A stretch of 60,217 bases of DNA from Spirochaetaceae bacterium bin103 (GTDB lineage Bacteria > Spirochaetota > Spirochaetia > SZUA-6 > Bin103): positions 1 through 60,217 of the forward strand of contig MPNH01000032.1 of NCBI GenBank assembly GCA_002238925.1, given 5' to 3'. Within the stretch, counting starts at the first letter, position 1; the number at the start of each line of letters is the position of its first letter. Shown here piece by piece: positions 26,576 to 35,454 of this stretch. The notes under the pieces are model-generated. The model made no database searches. It saw only the letters and a list, made by a program, of their open reading frames with translations, and was not told where the DNA came from. Made by a program: the position numbers and the translations under genes.

Positions 26576-27156
26576 AACAGCGTTTCCACGGTCTTCAGCA
26601 TGTTGCGGTCGAGCCGGTGGTAGTCGTCCACGAAAAAGCGGTTGCCGTCGACGTCGACGATCAGCAGGCGGCGCTCACCCACGACGGTGACGTTGTTCTT
26701 GCCGCTCTGCACGGTGAACCGGCGCTGCCCGGCGTCGGTCTCGACCAGCCAGTAGGAGTAGCCGAATTCCTCCTTCAGGGAGCGCACCCGCTCGATTACC
26801 GGGGTGAAGTAGCGCCGCTCCAACTCCTGCCGCAGGAGAGCCGCCTGGTCGGAGCGCAGGTCGGCGAGCGACTCCAGGATGCCGATCTCCTTGCCGCCGG
26901 CGTCGCGCAGCGAGAGGTAGCGGTCGGCGTCGCTGAGCGGAAACGTGCGGAAGGCGTTGATGCGCGGGTAGTGCTCGCTTTTTTCGCCGCCGGTCACGGT
27001 CAGCGCCAGGAACCCGCCCTCGGTTGCGGCAAACCGCAACGCTGCCGGGGCCAGCATTCTCACCTCGGCAGTGTGCTCGGCAGTGTGCCCGGCGGTGTGC
27101 TCGGCGGCCTCGGCCGCGTCGCCGTGTCCGTTGGCGCCCGGCTTGGCTTCGCTCAT
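26572..27156 (-). CDS. DUF1854 domain-containing protein
   Basis: The 194-residue soluble protein has a His/Glu/Thr-rich N-terminus with short repeats (HTAGHTAEHTAE) and then the DUF1854 domain (YPRINAFRTFPLSDADRYLSLRD, EIGILESLADL, and RRFTVQSGKNN near the C-terminal part). Function is unknown; the family usually neighbours ABC exporters. Here it sits between two exporters and overlaps each by four bases (ATGA upstream, GTGA downstream), so the three proteins are made together and may form one complex. The overlap itself is seen; the complex is inferred. Confidence 0.85.
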   Translation of the reverse strand: MSEAKPGANGHGDAAEAAEHTAGHTAEHTAEVRMLAPAALRFAATEGGFLALTVTGGEKSEHYPRINAFRTFPLSDADRYLSLRDAGGKEIGILESLADLRSDQAALLRQELERRYFTPVIERVRSLKEEFGYSYWLVETDAGQRRFTVQSGKNNVTVVGERRLLIVDVDGNRFFVDDYHRLDRNMLKTVETLL

Positions 27157-29411
27157 CGCCGCGCTCCGATCCCGATTACGGCAAGGGCATCATGCTGCTT
27201 GCGCACCAGCCGGCGGTAGACGCCGCCGCGCTCCATCAACTCGTCGTGAGTGCCCTGTTCCACCAGGCGGCCTTCCTCCACTACCACCAGCCGATCCGCC
27301 ATGCGCAGCGTCGACAGCCGGTGGGCGATGGCGATGGTGGTGCGGCCGTGGATCAGCCGCTCGAGCGCCTGCTGAATCATCTCCTCGGTGGTCGAATCGA
27401 CCGATGATGTCGCCTCGTCCAAAATCAGAATACGCGGGTCGAGCAGCACCGCGCGGGCAATCGAGAGCCGCTGCCGCTCGCCGCCGGACAGTCCGTGGCC
27501 GCGGCTGCCGATTACGGTGTCGTAGCCGTTGGGAAGCTTGGTGATGAAGTCGTGCGCGAACGCGGCGCGCGCAGCCGCAACGACCTGCGCGCGGCTGGCG
27601 TCCGGACGTCCGTAAGCGATGTTGCCGGCCACGCTGCCGGCGAACAGGTACGGGTCCTGCAATATGATGCCCACCTGGCGGCGCAGGTCGGCGGTGCGCA
27701 GGTCGCGCACGTCGACGCCGTCGATCAGCACCTGGCCGGAGCCGGTGTCGTACAACCTGGTGATCAGGTTGATCAGGGTCGACTTGCCGGCGCCGGTACG
27801 TCCCACCAGTCCTACCGTCTCGCCGGCGGCCACGTGCAGGTCAATCTCGTGCAGCACCGGCTTGTTGGGCTCGTAGCCGAAGCTGACGCCGCGCAGTTCG
27901 ACCGTGCCGCGCATCGCCGGCAGCGGCACCGGATCGGCGCGTTCGGCTACCTCCGGCACGCTGTCCAGGATCTCGAAGATGCGCTGCGCGGAGTTCATCG
28001 CCGCCGACCACCACTCCACCACCTTGGTCATGAATCGCAGCGGCTCGTACAGCAGGGCCACGAAACCGACGAAGCTCATCAGCACACCGAAGGTCAGGTT
28101 GCCGGACACCACCTGCCAGCCGCCGGCCGCCCATACCACCAGCCCGCCAAGCTGAGTAAGGAAGGCCACCGACGGGAACAGGGTGGCCAGCATTTGCTGG
28201 GTGCGGCGGTGGGCGCGGTACACTTCGTCGTTGACCGGTCCGAAGCGCTCGATCTCCTCCTGTTCCTTGCCGAACGCCTTGACTACCCGGACACCGCTCA
28301 GGGAGTCCTCCACCACGCCGTTGAGGATGGCCAGCGAGCGGTACTGGCGTCCGAACAGGCGCCAGATCCGCGGCACCAGCCGCCGGATGATCAGTACTGC
28401 CAGGGGCGCCGGGATCAGGAGCAGCAGCGCCAGGGACCAATTCAGGGCGATCATCGCGGATACGATTGCCACGATCTGCACCATGTTGACCACGAAGTAG
28501 GGCAGGCCGTCGATGAAGAAGTAGTTGAGGTTGTCCGAGTCGTGGTTGACCCGAACCATCAGGCCGCCGGTCTGCTTGCGGGTGAAGAAGCCGAGCGACA
28601 GCCGCTGCAGCGCCGCGAATATCTCGTTCTTGAGATCGTAGATCATGCTCACCGAGACGCGTGCGGTAATGCGCATGTGCAGCACTTCGGCGAGCACCCC
28701 GAGGAGGTGAACGCCGACCAGCACGGCGATCAGTTCGGCGAGTTGGCCGTGGAAGCGCCCCGCCTGGTCGAGCACGTCGTCGAACAGCACCCGTCCGCTG
28801 AGCAACGGCGCCACGGTGCGCAGGCCGGCGGCGGCTACCATGGCCGCCGCGATCAGCGCCACCCAGCCGCGGTAGGGACGCAGGTAGCCGAGCACGCGCA
28901 GGAACAGGCCGCGCTTGTCGATGCAGCGTGGACAGACGCTGCGGTGCTGGTCGGGATAGCGCAGTCCGCAGCGCGGGCAGTTGCGCTCCCGCTCCGCCTC
29001 CGCCGCTTGTGCCCGCTCCCCCTTCTGCAGGGCCGCTACCGCGCGCGCAAACGTCTCGAACCGCTGCGCCTCGCTGTTGGTGAAGCGCAGCAGCAGGCGG
29101 TCCAGGTCGGCGCCGTCCGCCGCGCCGGCAGCCGGTGCGGAAGCGTCCGCACCGAGGCCGTCCGGGCGGGTCATGAGCAGGCCGCCGGTGACCAGGGCCT
29201 GCGCCTGCATCTCGCCGAGTTCGGCCAGCGCGTGCGAGTCGACGCGCTCGCCGTCCACCAGGTGCAGGGCGGTATCCGTGGCCAGCGCCCACTGCGACCC
29301 GTAGCGGCCGTCCGCGTCCAGGTCGGAACGCACCGCGTGCCGCACCTCATCCGGGCGTACGCCTGCCGCCGCGAGCCGGTCGCGGATCTCCTGCGGGATG
29401 GTCTGCTCCAT
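27153..29411 (-). CDS. ABC exporter (TMD-NBD fusion) with N-terminal PH-like and zinc-ribbon domain, first partner
   Basis: This 752-residue half-transporter is the first gene of the exporter operon. The N-terminal ~130 residues include DLDADGRYGSQWALATD, which parallels the same pattern in the other exporter, and FTNSEAQRFETFARAVAAL, as at the end of PH-like domains. A zinc ribbon (CPRC ... CPRC near residues 143-162) precedes six membrane helices. The NBD has GRTGAGKST (~538), LSGGERQR (~640) and LILDEATSSVD. The ATG at 29411 begins the conserved domain; the longer open frame upstream runs through the divergent M81 gene and is not credible. The transported substrate is unknown. Confidence 0.88.
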   Translation of the reverse strand: MEQTIPQEIRDRLAAAGVRPDEVRHAVRSDLDADGRYGSQWALATDTALHLVDGERVDSHALAELGEMQAQALVTGGLLMTRPDGLGADASAPAAGAADGADLDRLLLRFTNSEAQRFETFARAVAALQKGERAQAAEAERERNCPRCGLRYPDQHRSVCPRCIDKRGLFLRVLGYLRPYRGWVALIAAAMVAAAGLRTVAPLLSGRVLFDDVLDQAGRFHGQLAELIAVLVGVHLLGVLAEVLHMRITARVSVSMIYDLKNEIFAALQRLSLGFFTRKQTGGLMVRVNHDSDNLNYFFIDGLPYFVVNMVQIVAIVSAMIALNWSLALLLLIPAPLAVLIIRRLVPRIWRLFGRQYRSLAILNGVVEDSLSGVRVVKAFGKEQEEIERFGPVNDEVYRAHRRTQQMLATLFPSVAFLTQLGGLVVWAAGGWQVVSGNLTFGVLMSFVGFVALLYEPLRFMTKVVEWWSAAMNSAQRIFEILDSVPEVAERADPVPLPAMRGTVELRGVSFGYEPNKPVLHEIDLHVAAGETVGLVGRTGAGKSTLINLITRLYDTGSGQVLIDGVDVRDLRTADLRRQVGIILQDPYLFAGSVAGNIAYGRPDASRAQVVAAARAAFAHDFITKLPNGYDTVIGSRGHGLSGGERQRLSIARAVLLDPRILILDEATSSVDSTTEEMIQQALERLIHGRTTIAIAHRLSTLRMADRLVVVEEGRLVEQGTHDELMERGGVYRRLVRKQHDALAVIGIGARR

Positions 29412-29484
29412 GTCTGCCGGAGCCTGCAATATACTACCCGGCACCGGCGTGCGGCGGATTCGGGCCGCTGCCGATATTGGACAC

Positions 29485-31014
29485 ATGGCAACCCCTTTCT
29501 TCAGTGCCGCCGTCGGCCACGAGACCAACACCTTCGCCGTCACGCCGACGCGGCTGGCGGACTTCGACTTCGACGGGGCGCCGGCCACGGATGCCTCCCC
29601 GGAGCGGATCCGCCGCCGGTTCCGCGGCACTCGAACCGTGCACGGCGGGTACCTGGCCGCTGCCGAAGAGCTGGGCTTCGAGCTGGAGCCGCTGCTGTGG
29701 GCGTTTGCCACGCCGTCCGGTGTGGTGGAGCAGGCCGCGTACGAGGAACTCGCGTCGGTGCTGCTGGAGCGGCTTGCCAGGCGCGGCCGCGAGGCCGGCT
29801 GCGCCGGGGTGCTGCTGGACCTGCACGGCGCCATGGTGAGTGAGCACCGGGAGGACGCGGAGGGCGACCTGATCGAGCGCACGCGCAAGGCTCTGGACGG
29901 GCACGGCGCTAACCTGCCGCTGGTGGTGACCCTGGACCTGCACGCCAACGTCACCGCGCGCATGGCAGCGCACGCCGATGCCATTGTCGGGTTCGAGGAG
30001 TATCCGCACGTGGATGCCTTCGAGCGTGGCGTGCAGGCGGGCAGGCTGATTCACGCCACCGCGGCCGGGACGGTACGTCCGCGGCTGGCGTACGTGCAGT
30101 TGCCGCTGGTCACCATGCCGCCGAAGCAATGCACCCTGATCCCGCCGGCGCGTGCCCTGTTGCGCCGTGCGCAGGCCGTGGCGCGGGAGCCGGGCGTGCT
30201 GGACGCGACCATCGCACACGGCTTTCCATTCGCGGACATCCGCGACGCCGGCGCCTCGGTGCTGGTCACCGCGGACGGCTCGGTGGATCTGGCGGCGGCG
30301 CACGCGGCCGAGCTGGCGCGCGCCCTCTGGCGGCGGCGCCGCGACTTCGACGTAACCCTGACACCGGTGGCGGAGGCGATTCGCTTCGCCCGCGACGACG
30401 CCACCGGTCTGGTGGTGCTGGCCGACGGCTCCGACAACCCGGGCGGCGGCGGGCCGTGCGACGGCACGGTGGTGTTGAGCGCGCTGCTCGCGGCTGGGGT
30501 GGAGGACGCGGTGGTGGCGGTGATCGCCGATCCCGATGCGGTGGCCGCGGCCGCGAAGGCCGGGGTGGGCGAGACGATCGAGGTGCGCCTCGGCGGCAAG
30601 ACGGACCGCCGCCACGGCGACCCGGTGGCGCTGCGAGCCGTCGTGCGGTTGCTTTCGGACGGCCGCTTCGTGACGCGCAGCCGCATGGGCGCCGGCGGGG
30701 CAACGGAGATGGGCCGTACCGCCGTTCTCCAGTGTGGCGGCGTGCGGGTGGTGGTAACCGAGCGCCGCGTGCAGCCGTTCGACGCGGAGCTGCTGCGCAG
30801 CGTCGGCATCGAGCCGCGGGCGCAGCGCCTGGTGGCGCTCAAGTCGGCCGTGCACTTCCGCAGCACCTACCAGCAGATCGCCGAGCGCATCTTCGACCTC
30901 GACACGCCGGGCGTGCACCGTCCCGATTTCACCGCCTACCGCTACCGCCGCCTGCGTCCCGGCGTGTATCCCCTCGACCGGAATGCCCGTTTCTCACCGT
31001 CCGGCCCCCGCTGA
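29485..31014 (+). CDS. M81 family metallopeptidase (MlrC-like)
   Basis: The 509-residue protein matches the MlrC/microcystinase C family. Motifs with likely zinc ligands are GHETNTF near the N-terminus, LLDLHGAMVSEH and LDLHANVT; FEEYPHVD and DGSDNPGGGGPCDGT also fit the family. MlrC cleaves linearised microcystin products, but most homologues are in organisms without microcystin degradation and act on unknown peptides or amides. It is divergent from the ABC exporter operon across 73 bp. The ATG at 29485 starts directly at the first strand. Confidence 0.88.
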   Translation: MATPFFSAAVGHETNTFAVTPTRLADFDFDGAPATDASPERIRRRFRGTRTVHGGYLAAAEELGFELEPLLWAFATPSGVVEQAAYEELASVLLERLARRGREAGCAGVLLDLHGAMVSEHREDAEGDLIERTRKALDGHGANLPLVVTLDLHANVTARMAAHADAIVGFEEYPHVDAFERGVQAGRLIHATAAGTVRPRLAYVQLPLVTMPPKQCTLIPPARALLRRAQAVAREPGVLDATIAHGFPFADIRDAGASVLVTADGSVDLAAAHAAELARALWRRRRDFDVTLTPVAEAIRFARDDATGLVVLADGSDNPGGGGPCDGTVVLSALLAAGVEDAVVAVIADPDAVAAAAKAGVGETIEVRLGGKTDRRHGDPVALRAVVRLLSDGRFVTRSRMGAGGATEMGRTAVLQCGGVRVVVTERRVQPFDAELLRSVGIEPRAQRLVALKSAVHFRSTYQQIAERIFDLDTPGVHRPDFTAYRYRRLRPGVYPLDRNARFSPSGPR

Positions 31015-31131
31015 CGGGTGGTCCGTGGCGTTCGCGGGGCCGGAAGCCGGTGCGAGTCCAATCTTGCTGGCGTGGTTGCATGAGTGGACGGTGATTTGCA
31101 ACTATGCCGTCCCGGAGATCCCGAGGTCGCC

Positions 31132-31779
31132 ATGCATGCTTACGTCGTGTTCGCTCACCCCACGAGACGTTCCTTTACCGGAGCCGTCCTGGATGCACTG
31201 TGCCGCGGCATCGAGGAGGCGGGACACACGTTCGAAATCGGCGACCTGTACGCGATGGGGTTCAATTCCGACCTGTCTCTTGCCGAGTACGAGCGCGAGA
31301 CCAACGTGCACGGCAACCGGGCGCACAGCCCCCTGCCCGCCGACGTACGGGCCGAGCACGAAAAAATCTCCCGCGCCGACGGCTTGGCATTCGTGTTCCC
31401 GGTGTGGTGGAGCGACTGCCCCGCCAAGATGAAGGGATGGTTCGACCGTGTCTGGGTATGCGGCTACGCCTACGATTACGGCCTGCCGAACGAGACTTTC
31501 CCCTATCCACCGCTGTCGGTTGCCAGGGCGCTGGTCCTGTGTCCGGGCGGCAACACGGGCGACGCCCTCCATCAGTCGGGCGTTGCCGAGGGCATGCGGC
31601 GGATCTTTGCCAACGACCGCCTGCAGCCCGGGGTCGGCGTCGACCAGTGCGAGTTCGTCCTCCTTCCCGGTACCGAAGATCCTCAAAGGGCGGCGCAATC
31701 AAGAACGCGCAACTTGGCCACCGCCCGCCGCGCCGGACGTGACTTCCTCACCGCCGAGGCGGGGCGGGGCTCCGGGTAA
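31132..31779 (+). CDS. NAD(P)H-dependent oxidoreductase, flavodoxin-like fold
   Basis: The 215-residue protein has the flavodoxin_2/NQO fold: the phosphate loop region HAYVVFAHPTRRSFTGAVL, the conserved FVFPVWWSDCPAKMKGWFDRVW block, and a third FMN-contact segment LCPGGNTGDAL. These enzymes bind FMN or FAD and reduce quinones or similar acceptors. GAGG precedes the ATG at 31132. About 240 bases downstream separate it from the convergent sugar transporter. Confidence 0.88.
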   Translation: MHAYVVFAHPTRRSFTGAVLDALCRGIEEAGHTFEIGDLYAMGFNSDLSLAEYERETNVHGNRAHSPLPADVRAEHEKISRADGLAFVFPVWWSDCPAKMKGWFDRVWVCGYAYDYGLPNETFPYPPLSVARALVLCPGGNTGDALHQSGVAEGMRRIFANDRLQPGVGVDQCEFVLLPGTEDPQRAAQSRTRNLATARRAGRDFLTAEAGRGSG

Positions 31780-32019
31780 GCAGCCCGGCCAGATCCGGCC
31801 CGCGGGCGCGTCCACCGAAGCAGGAATCACGGTTGCCGCGCTATTCTGAAGTCTGACGGCGAACGTAAGGCCGGCGAGCGGGCAGGCCGGCGCCGGTTCG
31901 CTCCACCTCGCCGGCACGCGCCAGTGCCGCGGAGCGCACCACGTGGCTGATCCAGATCGCCGCATCCCCGGAGTCGATCCTGGCGCCGGCTTGGCCGACG
32001 ATCGCAGGGACCGGTTCTC

Positions 32020-32871
32020 CTATCCCTTCACGGCGCCGGAGATCAGGATTCTGACTATGAATCGCTGCAGCACGATGAATATGGCGATGGCGGGAAGCAT
32101 CGCCATCAGACTTGCCGCGGCCAGCAGGTGCGTGGTGACGATCGCTTCGCCCACCGTCTCGGCGTACTTGGCGACGCCAACCGAGATCGGTTGCAGGCGC
32201 CCCTTGCCGATCAGGATGAACGGAATCAGGAACTGTGACCAGGCGTTTATGGTGTTGAACAGTACCGCGGCGGCGATCCCCGGCATGGCGACGGGAACGA
32301 TTACTCGAATTACGCTCTGCAGCCGCGATGCTCCGTCGATACGGGCCGCTTCGTCCAGGCTCTTGGGAATGGAATCGAAGAAGCCCTTCAACAGCCACAC
32401 GGTAAACGGAATCTGCACGGTGATGTAGATCAAGATGAGCCCGTGATGGGTATCCAACAGGTTCAACCGGATGAAGTAGCGGTACAGAGGCAGGATAATG
32501 ATCAGTGTCGAGATCATCTGAAACAGCAGGATGGCCATCAGGATCTGTGTTCTGCCCTTGAATCTGAACCGCGAAAACGCATACGCGGCGGGCACCGTAA
32601 CCAGCAGGGTTCCGAGCACGGTAATGATCGTGATCTTGGCCGAGTTGAGCATGTTACGGGGAATGGTGGACTGCTCGAAGATGGTGCCGTAATTCTCTAT
32701 CGCCAGGCGGCTCGGAAACAGCTTCGGAGGGTAGGCGAGAATATCCGGGATGGTCTTGAGAGACAATGATATCATCCAGGTTACTGGTCCCCAGAATACC
32801 AATACGACAACTATATACGACGCGTATATCAGGATCTTGGTGCCATCAAGACGGCCGCGGGAGTGCATCAT
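32020..32871 (-). CDS. Carbohydrate ABC transporter permease (MalG/UgpE family)
   Basis: The 283-residue inner-membrane protein has six predicted helices and the EAA loop EAARIDGASRLQSVIRVIVP, which docks on the ATPase. It is the second permease of a family-1 carbohydrate uptake (CUT1) system and is preceded by its partner and the binding protein. No ATPase gene is nearby; such systems commonly share a housekeeping MsmK/UgpC-type ATPase elsewhere. Two adjacent ATG codons (32871 and 32868) are possible starts. Confidence 0.93.
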   Translation of the reverse strand: MMHSRGRLDGTKILIYASYIVVVLVFWGPVTWMISLSLKTIPDILAYPPKLFPSRLAIENYGTIFEQSTIPRNMLNSAKITIITVLGTLLVTVPAAYAFSRFRFKGRTQILMAILLFQMISTLIIILPLYRYFIRLNLLDTHHGLILIYITVQIPFTVWLLKGFFDSIPKSLDEAARIDGASRLQSVIRVIVPVAMPGIAAAVLFNTINAWSQFLIPFILIGKGRLQPISVGVAKYAETVGEAIVTTHLLAAASLMAMLPAIAIFIVLQRFIVRILISGAVKG

Positions 32872-32890
32872 ATCCTGCTACGCTGCCAAT

Positions 32891-33790
32891 CTATTCCGCA
32901 ATGTCCTCGTCCAACTGAAACAGCTTGTAGTAGACGACGGTCATGACCACAGTAATGGTAAGCAGCAACACCGCGATGGCGGAGCCACGGCCCATGTTCC
33001 AGTAGGTGAATACCTGTATGTAGGCGGCCAGGGTCAATACCTCGGTGGTGCCGGCGGGGCCGCCCGAGGTGAGCGTTGCAATCATGTCGAACGTGTTGAA
33101 GCTGGAAATGGTGATCAGCACCAGGTTGATGAACAGGATCGGCTTCAGTTGTGGCAACGTTATGTGCAAGAACTGCTGCCAGGCGCGCGCTCCGTCCACC
33201 CGCGAGACCTCGTACAGTTCGGCCGGAATCCGTTGCAACCCGGCGTACTGCAGAATCATGCAGAATGCGGCGCCGCCCCACACGTTGGCCCCGATGATGG
33301 AGATAACCGCATACAGCGGATCGAGCAGGAATGGAATGCGCTCCATGCCGAGCGATTGAATGAAGTGATTGATGATGCCGGAGCTGGCACTCGACAACAA
33401 AGTTTTCCAGAGGATACCGACCAGCACGCCGGGTATGATCCAGGCCGTGAGAATGGCCGTTCGCGCCAGGATGCTGCCGTATACGTTCCTGTCTCGGCCG
33501 GCGTGGACGGCCAGAGCGATCAGCAGGCCGAGTGGTATCTGCAGGGCGCAGTTGGCGGCGACGAAAATGAAGGTAATGGACAGCGACCAGAGGAAATCCT
33601 TGTCGCCAAACACCTTGGCATAGGAGGACAGCGTATACGAATATTCGGGCTCAATGATCGATGCGGTGGTAAAACTGAGCCGGACAACGTCGAACAGGGG
33701 AAGGACCATGAACAATGCAAGGAACGCGATCGCCGGTGCGAGCCACGCCAGGCGCGACCCGAATTCTTTCGCTGCTCCGATTCTTGTCAC
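32891..33790 (-). CDS. Carbohydrate ABC transporter permease (MalF/UgpA family)
   Basis: First permease of the CUT1-type sugar importer, 299 residues, with six predicted membrane helices and an EAA-type loop LYEVSRVDGARAWQQFLHITLPQ. It begins with GTG at 33790 after a GGGAGG ribosome site. A hairpin separates it from the upstream binding-protein gene, which would allow more binding protein than permease to be made. Confidence 0.93.
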   Translation of the reverse strand: MTRIGAAKEFGSRLAWLAPAIAFLALFMVLPLFDVVRLSFTTASIIEPEYSYTLSSYAKVFGDKDFLWSLSITFIFVAANCALQIPLGLLIALAVHAGRDRNVYGSILARTAILTAWIIPGVLVGILWKTLLSSASSGIINHFIQSLGMERIPFLLDPLYAVISIIGANVWGGAAFCMILQYAGLQRIPAELYEVSRVDGARAWQQFLHITLPQLKPILFINLVLITISSFNTFDMIATLTSGGPAGTTEVLTLAAYIQVFTYWNMGRGSAIAVLLLTITVVMTVVYYKLFQLDEDIAE

Positions 33791-33812
33791 AGTCCTCCCT
33801 CGAAAGAACGGG

Positions 33813-33832
33813 GCCCCGGATGTGCCCGGGGC
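33813..33832 (-). promoter_or_regulatory. Intercistronic hairpin between binding protein and permeases
   Basis: On the minus strand GCCCCGG and CCGGGGC form a perfect 7-bp stem with a 6-nt loop between the binding-protein stop (33842) and the permease start (33790). It has no long U-run, so it probably acts as a partial terminator or RNA stabiliser that lets the binding protein be made in excess. This function is inferred. Confidence 0.5.
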
Positions 33833-33841
33833 ACGCCGCTG

Positions 33842-35179
33842 TTATTTCATTTGGTCGAGGGTGCCCTCCCAGAAGGCATCCACCGCTTCCTCGGGCGTCA
33901 ACTGGCCCAGCAGCATTGCCTCGTAGGCATTCGTCGATTCGCCACTCATTATCTGCATGGTGTTGCTCGACGGCCACGGCTTCGCCTCTGCAAGGACCGC
34001 GGAAAGTTCCTGGAAGAAGCGGCTCTGAAAGGCGGGATAATCGTAAACGCTTGCCCGCGAAGGCGGATAGCCGCCTGCTTCACACCAGCCCGCCATGCCA
34101 TCCGCACTGGCATAAAGGTGCATGACGAGATCTACTGCCAGCTCCAGTTTTTCGGCGTCGTCGGAGAAGAAACCATAGTTCCAGCCACCGGCGGCGGCAC
34201 TGCGCGGTGCGTCGGCAGTCATTTGCGGGTAGTGGGTCAAGGCCCAGTTGTCGACCTCCTCGGGGGACATCGCCTGCTCAAGTTGACTGGTCCACATATT
34301 GCCCAGAAAGAACGCTACCGTTCCCCTGCCCATCTCGGTCGCCCAGTCCATGTTGTTGGCCAATTCCAGCACGTTCAACGACATCAGGCCTTCGTCGACG
34401 AGGGTCCGGTAGACGGCAAAGATGTCGATCATGGCCTGCCGGTCTTCCGGGTTGCTTCCGAAGGTCGGTTGTTCGTTGTCGTCGTACCAGGACCTGCCCT
34501 GAGAAGACCACATCGGGAATATCAGATGGTACAGCGGCGCGCTGACCCCGCCGATCGGACTTTCCATGCCCTCCGCCTGCAGCTTCTTGGCTGCGGCAAT
34601 CAACTCGTCAAAGGAACGCGGCGCCTCCGGAACGAGATCCTTCCGGTACCAGAGGCCGCCGGTCCCGGTGTTGAACTTGATTCTCTTTATCTTGCCGTCC
34701 GCCGGATCGATCATGATCTCGTGCGTCCATGGGAAGAAGTCGTCAAGCTCATCGCGGATGAACTCATCGATAGGCTGCAGCCACTGGTTGTAGATGGGAA
34801 GATCGGGCATCTGGACGGCGTCCGGAGCCCGGCCGGAGGCTGCTTCTGCCGCCAACTTGGCATAGAACGCGCTCGCGTCCCCGCCCCAGATAACCGGCTC
34901 GATCTTGACGTTCGGGTGCGCTCGCGTCCACTCTTCCAGCTTCTCCCTGAGATACGACGTGCGCGCCGGGATGTCAGAGAACGGCCCGTAGACCTGCTGC
35001 GGAGACCACACCAGGGTAATCTCTGCATTCGGGTTGCCGATCCGTTCCGGCGTTACCAGGTCGATGCCCTCGGGAATCGTCATGGCGCCTTCTTCGGCGG
35101 CGGGCGCTGCCAACAGCGCAAGCGGGAGTAGCATCCCTGCCAGCGCCACAATCGAGGTAATGTATAACCTCTTTGTCAC
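33842..35179 (-). CDS. Extracellular solute-binding protein of the sugar ABC importer
   Basis: The 445-residue protein starts with a basic, hydrophobic signal segment (about 24 residues, ending LALLAAPAAEEG) without a lipobox Cys. The CUT1-type binding-protein fold follows: ITLVWSPQ, LEEWTRAHPNVKIEPV, DAVQMPD, and a C-terminal region rich in Trp, typical of sugar ligands. The GTG at 35179 follows GGAG at 8 nt and lies at the start of the signal segment. The frame remains open upstream, with an in-frame ATG at 35257, but that would place ~26 extra residues before the signal. It heads the importer operon and has its own promoter. Confidence 0.9.
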   Translation of the reverse strand: MTKRLYITSIVALAGMLLPLALLAAPAAEEGAMTIPEGIDLVTPERIGNPNAEITLVWSPQQVYGPFSDIPARTSYLREKLEEWTRAHPNVKIEPVIWGGDASAFYAKLAAEAASGRAPDAVQMPDLPIYNQWLQPIDEFIRDELDDFFPWTHEIMIDPADGKIKRIKFNTGTGGLWYRKDLVPEAPRSFDELIAAAKKLQAEGMESPIGGVSAPLYHLIFPMWSSQGRSWYDDNEQPTFGSNPEDRQAMIDIFAVYRTLVDEGLMSLNVLELANNMDWATEMGRGTVAFFLGNMWTSQLEQAMSPEEVDNWALTHYPQMTADAPRSAAAGGWNYGFFSDDAEKLELAVDLVMHLYASADGMAGWCEAGGYPPSRASVYDYPAFQSRFFQELSAVLAEAKPWPSSNTMQIMSGESTNAYEAMLLGQLTPEEAVDAFWEGTLDQMK

Positions 35180-35354
35180 TTCTTTTGCTCCTTTGATAGG
35201 TGTGTTGTCTAGTACGTTCGAGATGGTGCCGGTAGCATGGCATATCGGCGCCAACATTCCTGGATCTAAGGCAGTCTCACCTCCTTGCTTGCGAGTCGCG
35301 CGTGCGTTGCGTGGCCGCATGTTGGCGCGGCGACTCAGCGCACATCCGAGACCG

Positions 35355-35384
35355 AATTTAGGCGAAAGGCGGCCTTGTTGTCAA
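35355..35384 (-). promoter_or_regulatory. Promoter of the sugar importer operon
   Basis: On the minus strand TTGACA (35384-35379), an 18-bp spacer and TAAATT (35360-35355). The predicted start near 35348 leaves a leader of about 168 nt before the GTG at 35179, long enough for regulatory structure. Confidence 0.75.
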
Positions 35385-35454
35385 CGCGATGGCGGTGCGG
35401 GGCGGCCGGATGGCGGGGTTGCCACGGACCAAGGGATGGTCTTTACTGGCGCGC

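Noticed and set aside
23612..26623. A 1003-codon open frame on the plus strand.
   Set aside because: It runs antisense through the ABC exporter and in another frame of the racemase gene. The protein is rich in Arg, Gly, His and Gln with no domain; long shadows are expected at this GC content.
29412..29484. TATATT/TATACT-like elements in the divergent region of the exporter and M81 genes.
   Set aside because: Neither has a recognisable -35 box at suitable spacing, and one would lie too close to the start codon.
31841..32019. About 60 codons on the minus strand downstream of the sugar permease (includes SGDAAIWISHVVRSAALARAG) that read like a protein C-terminus.
   Set aside because: No start codon with a ribosome site, the frame continues only as a shadow of the permease gene, and I could not match it to a family. 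It may be a relic, but the support is too thin to list.
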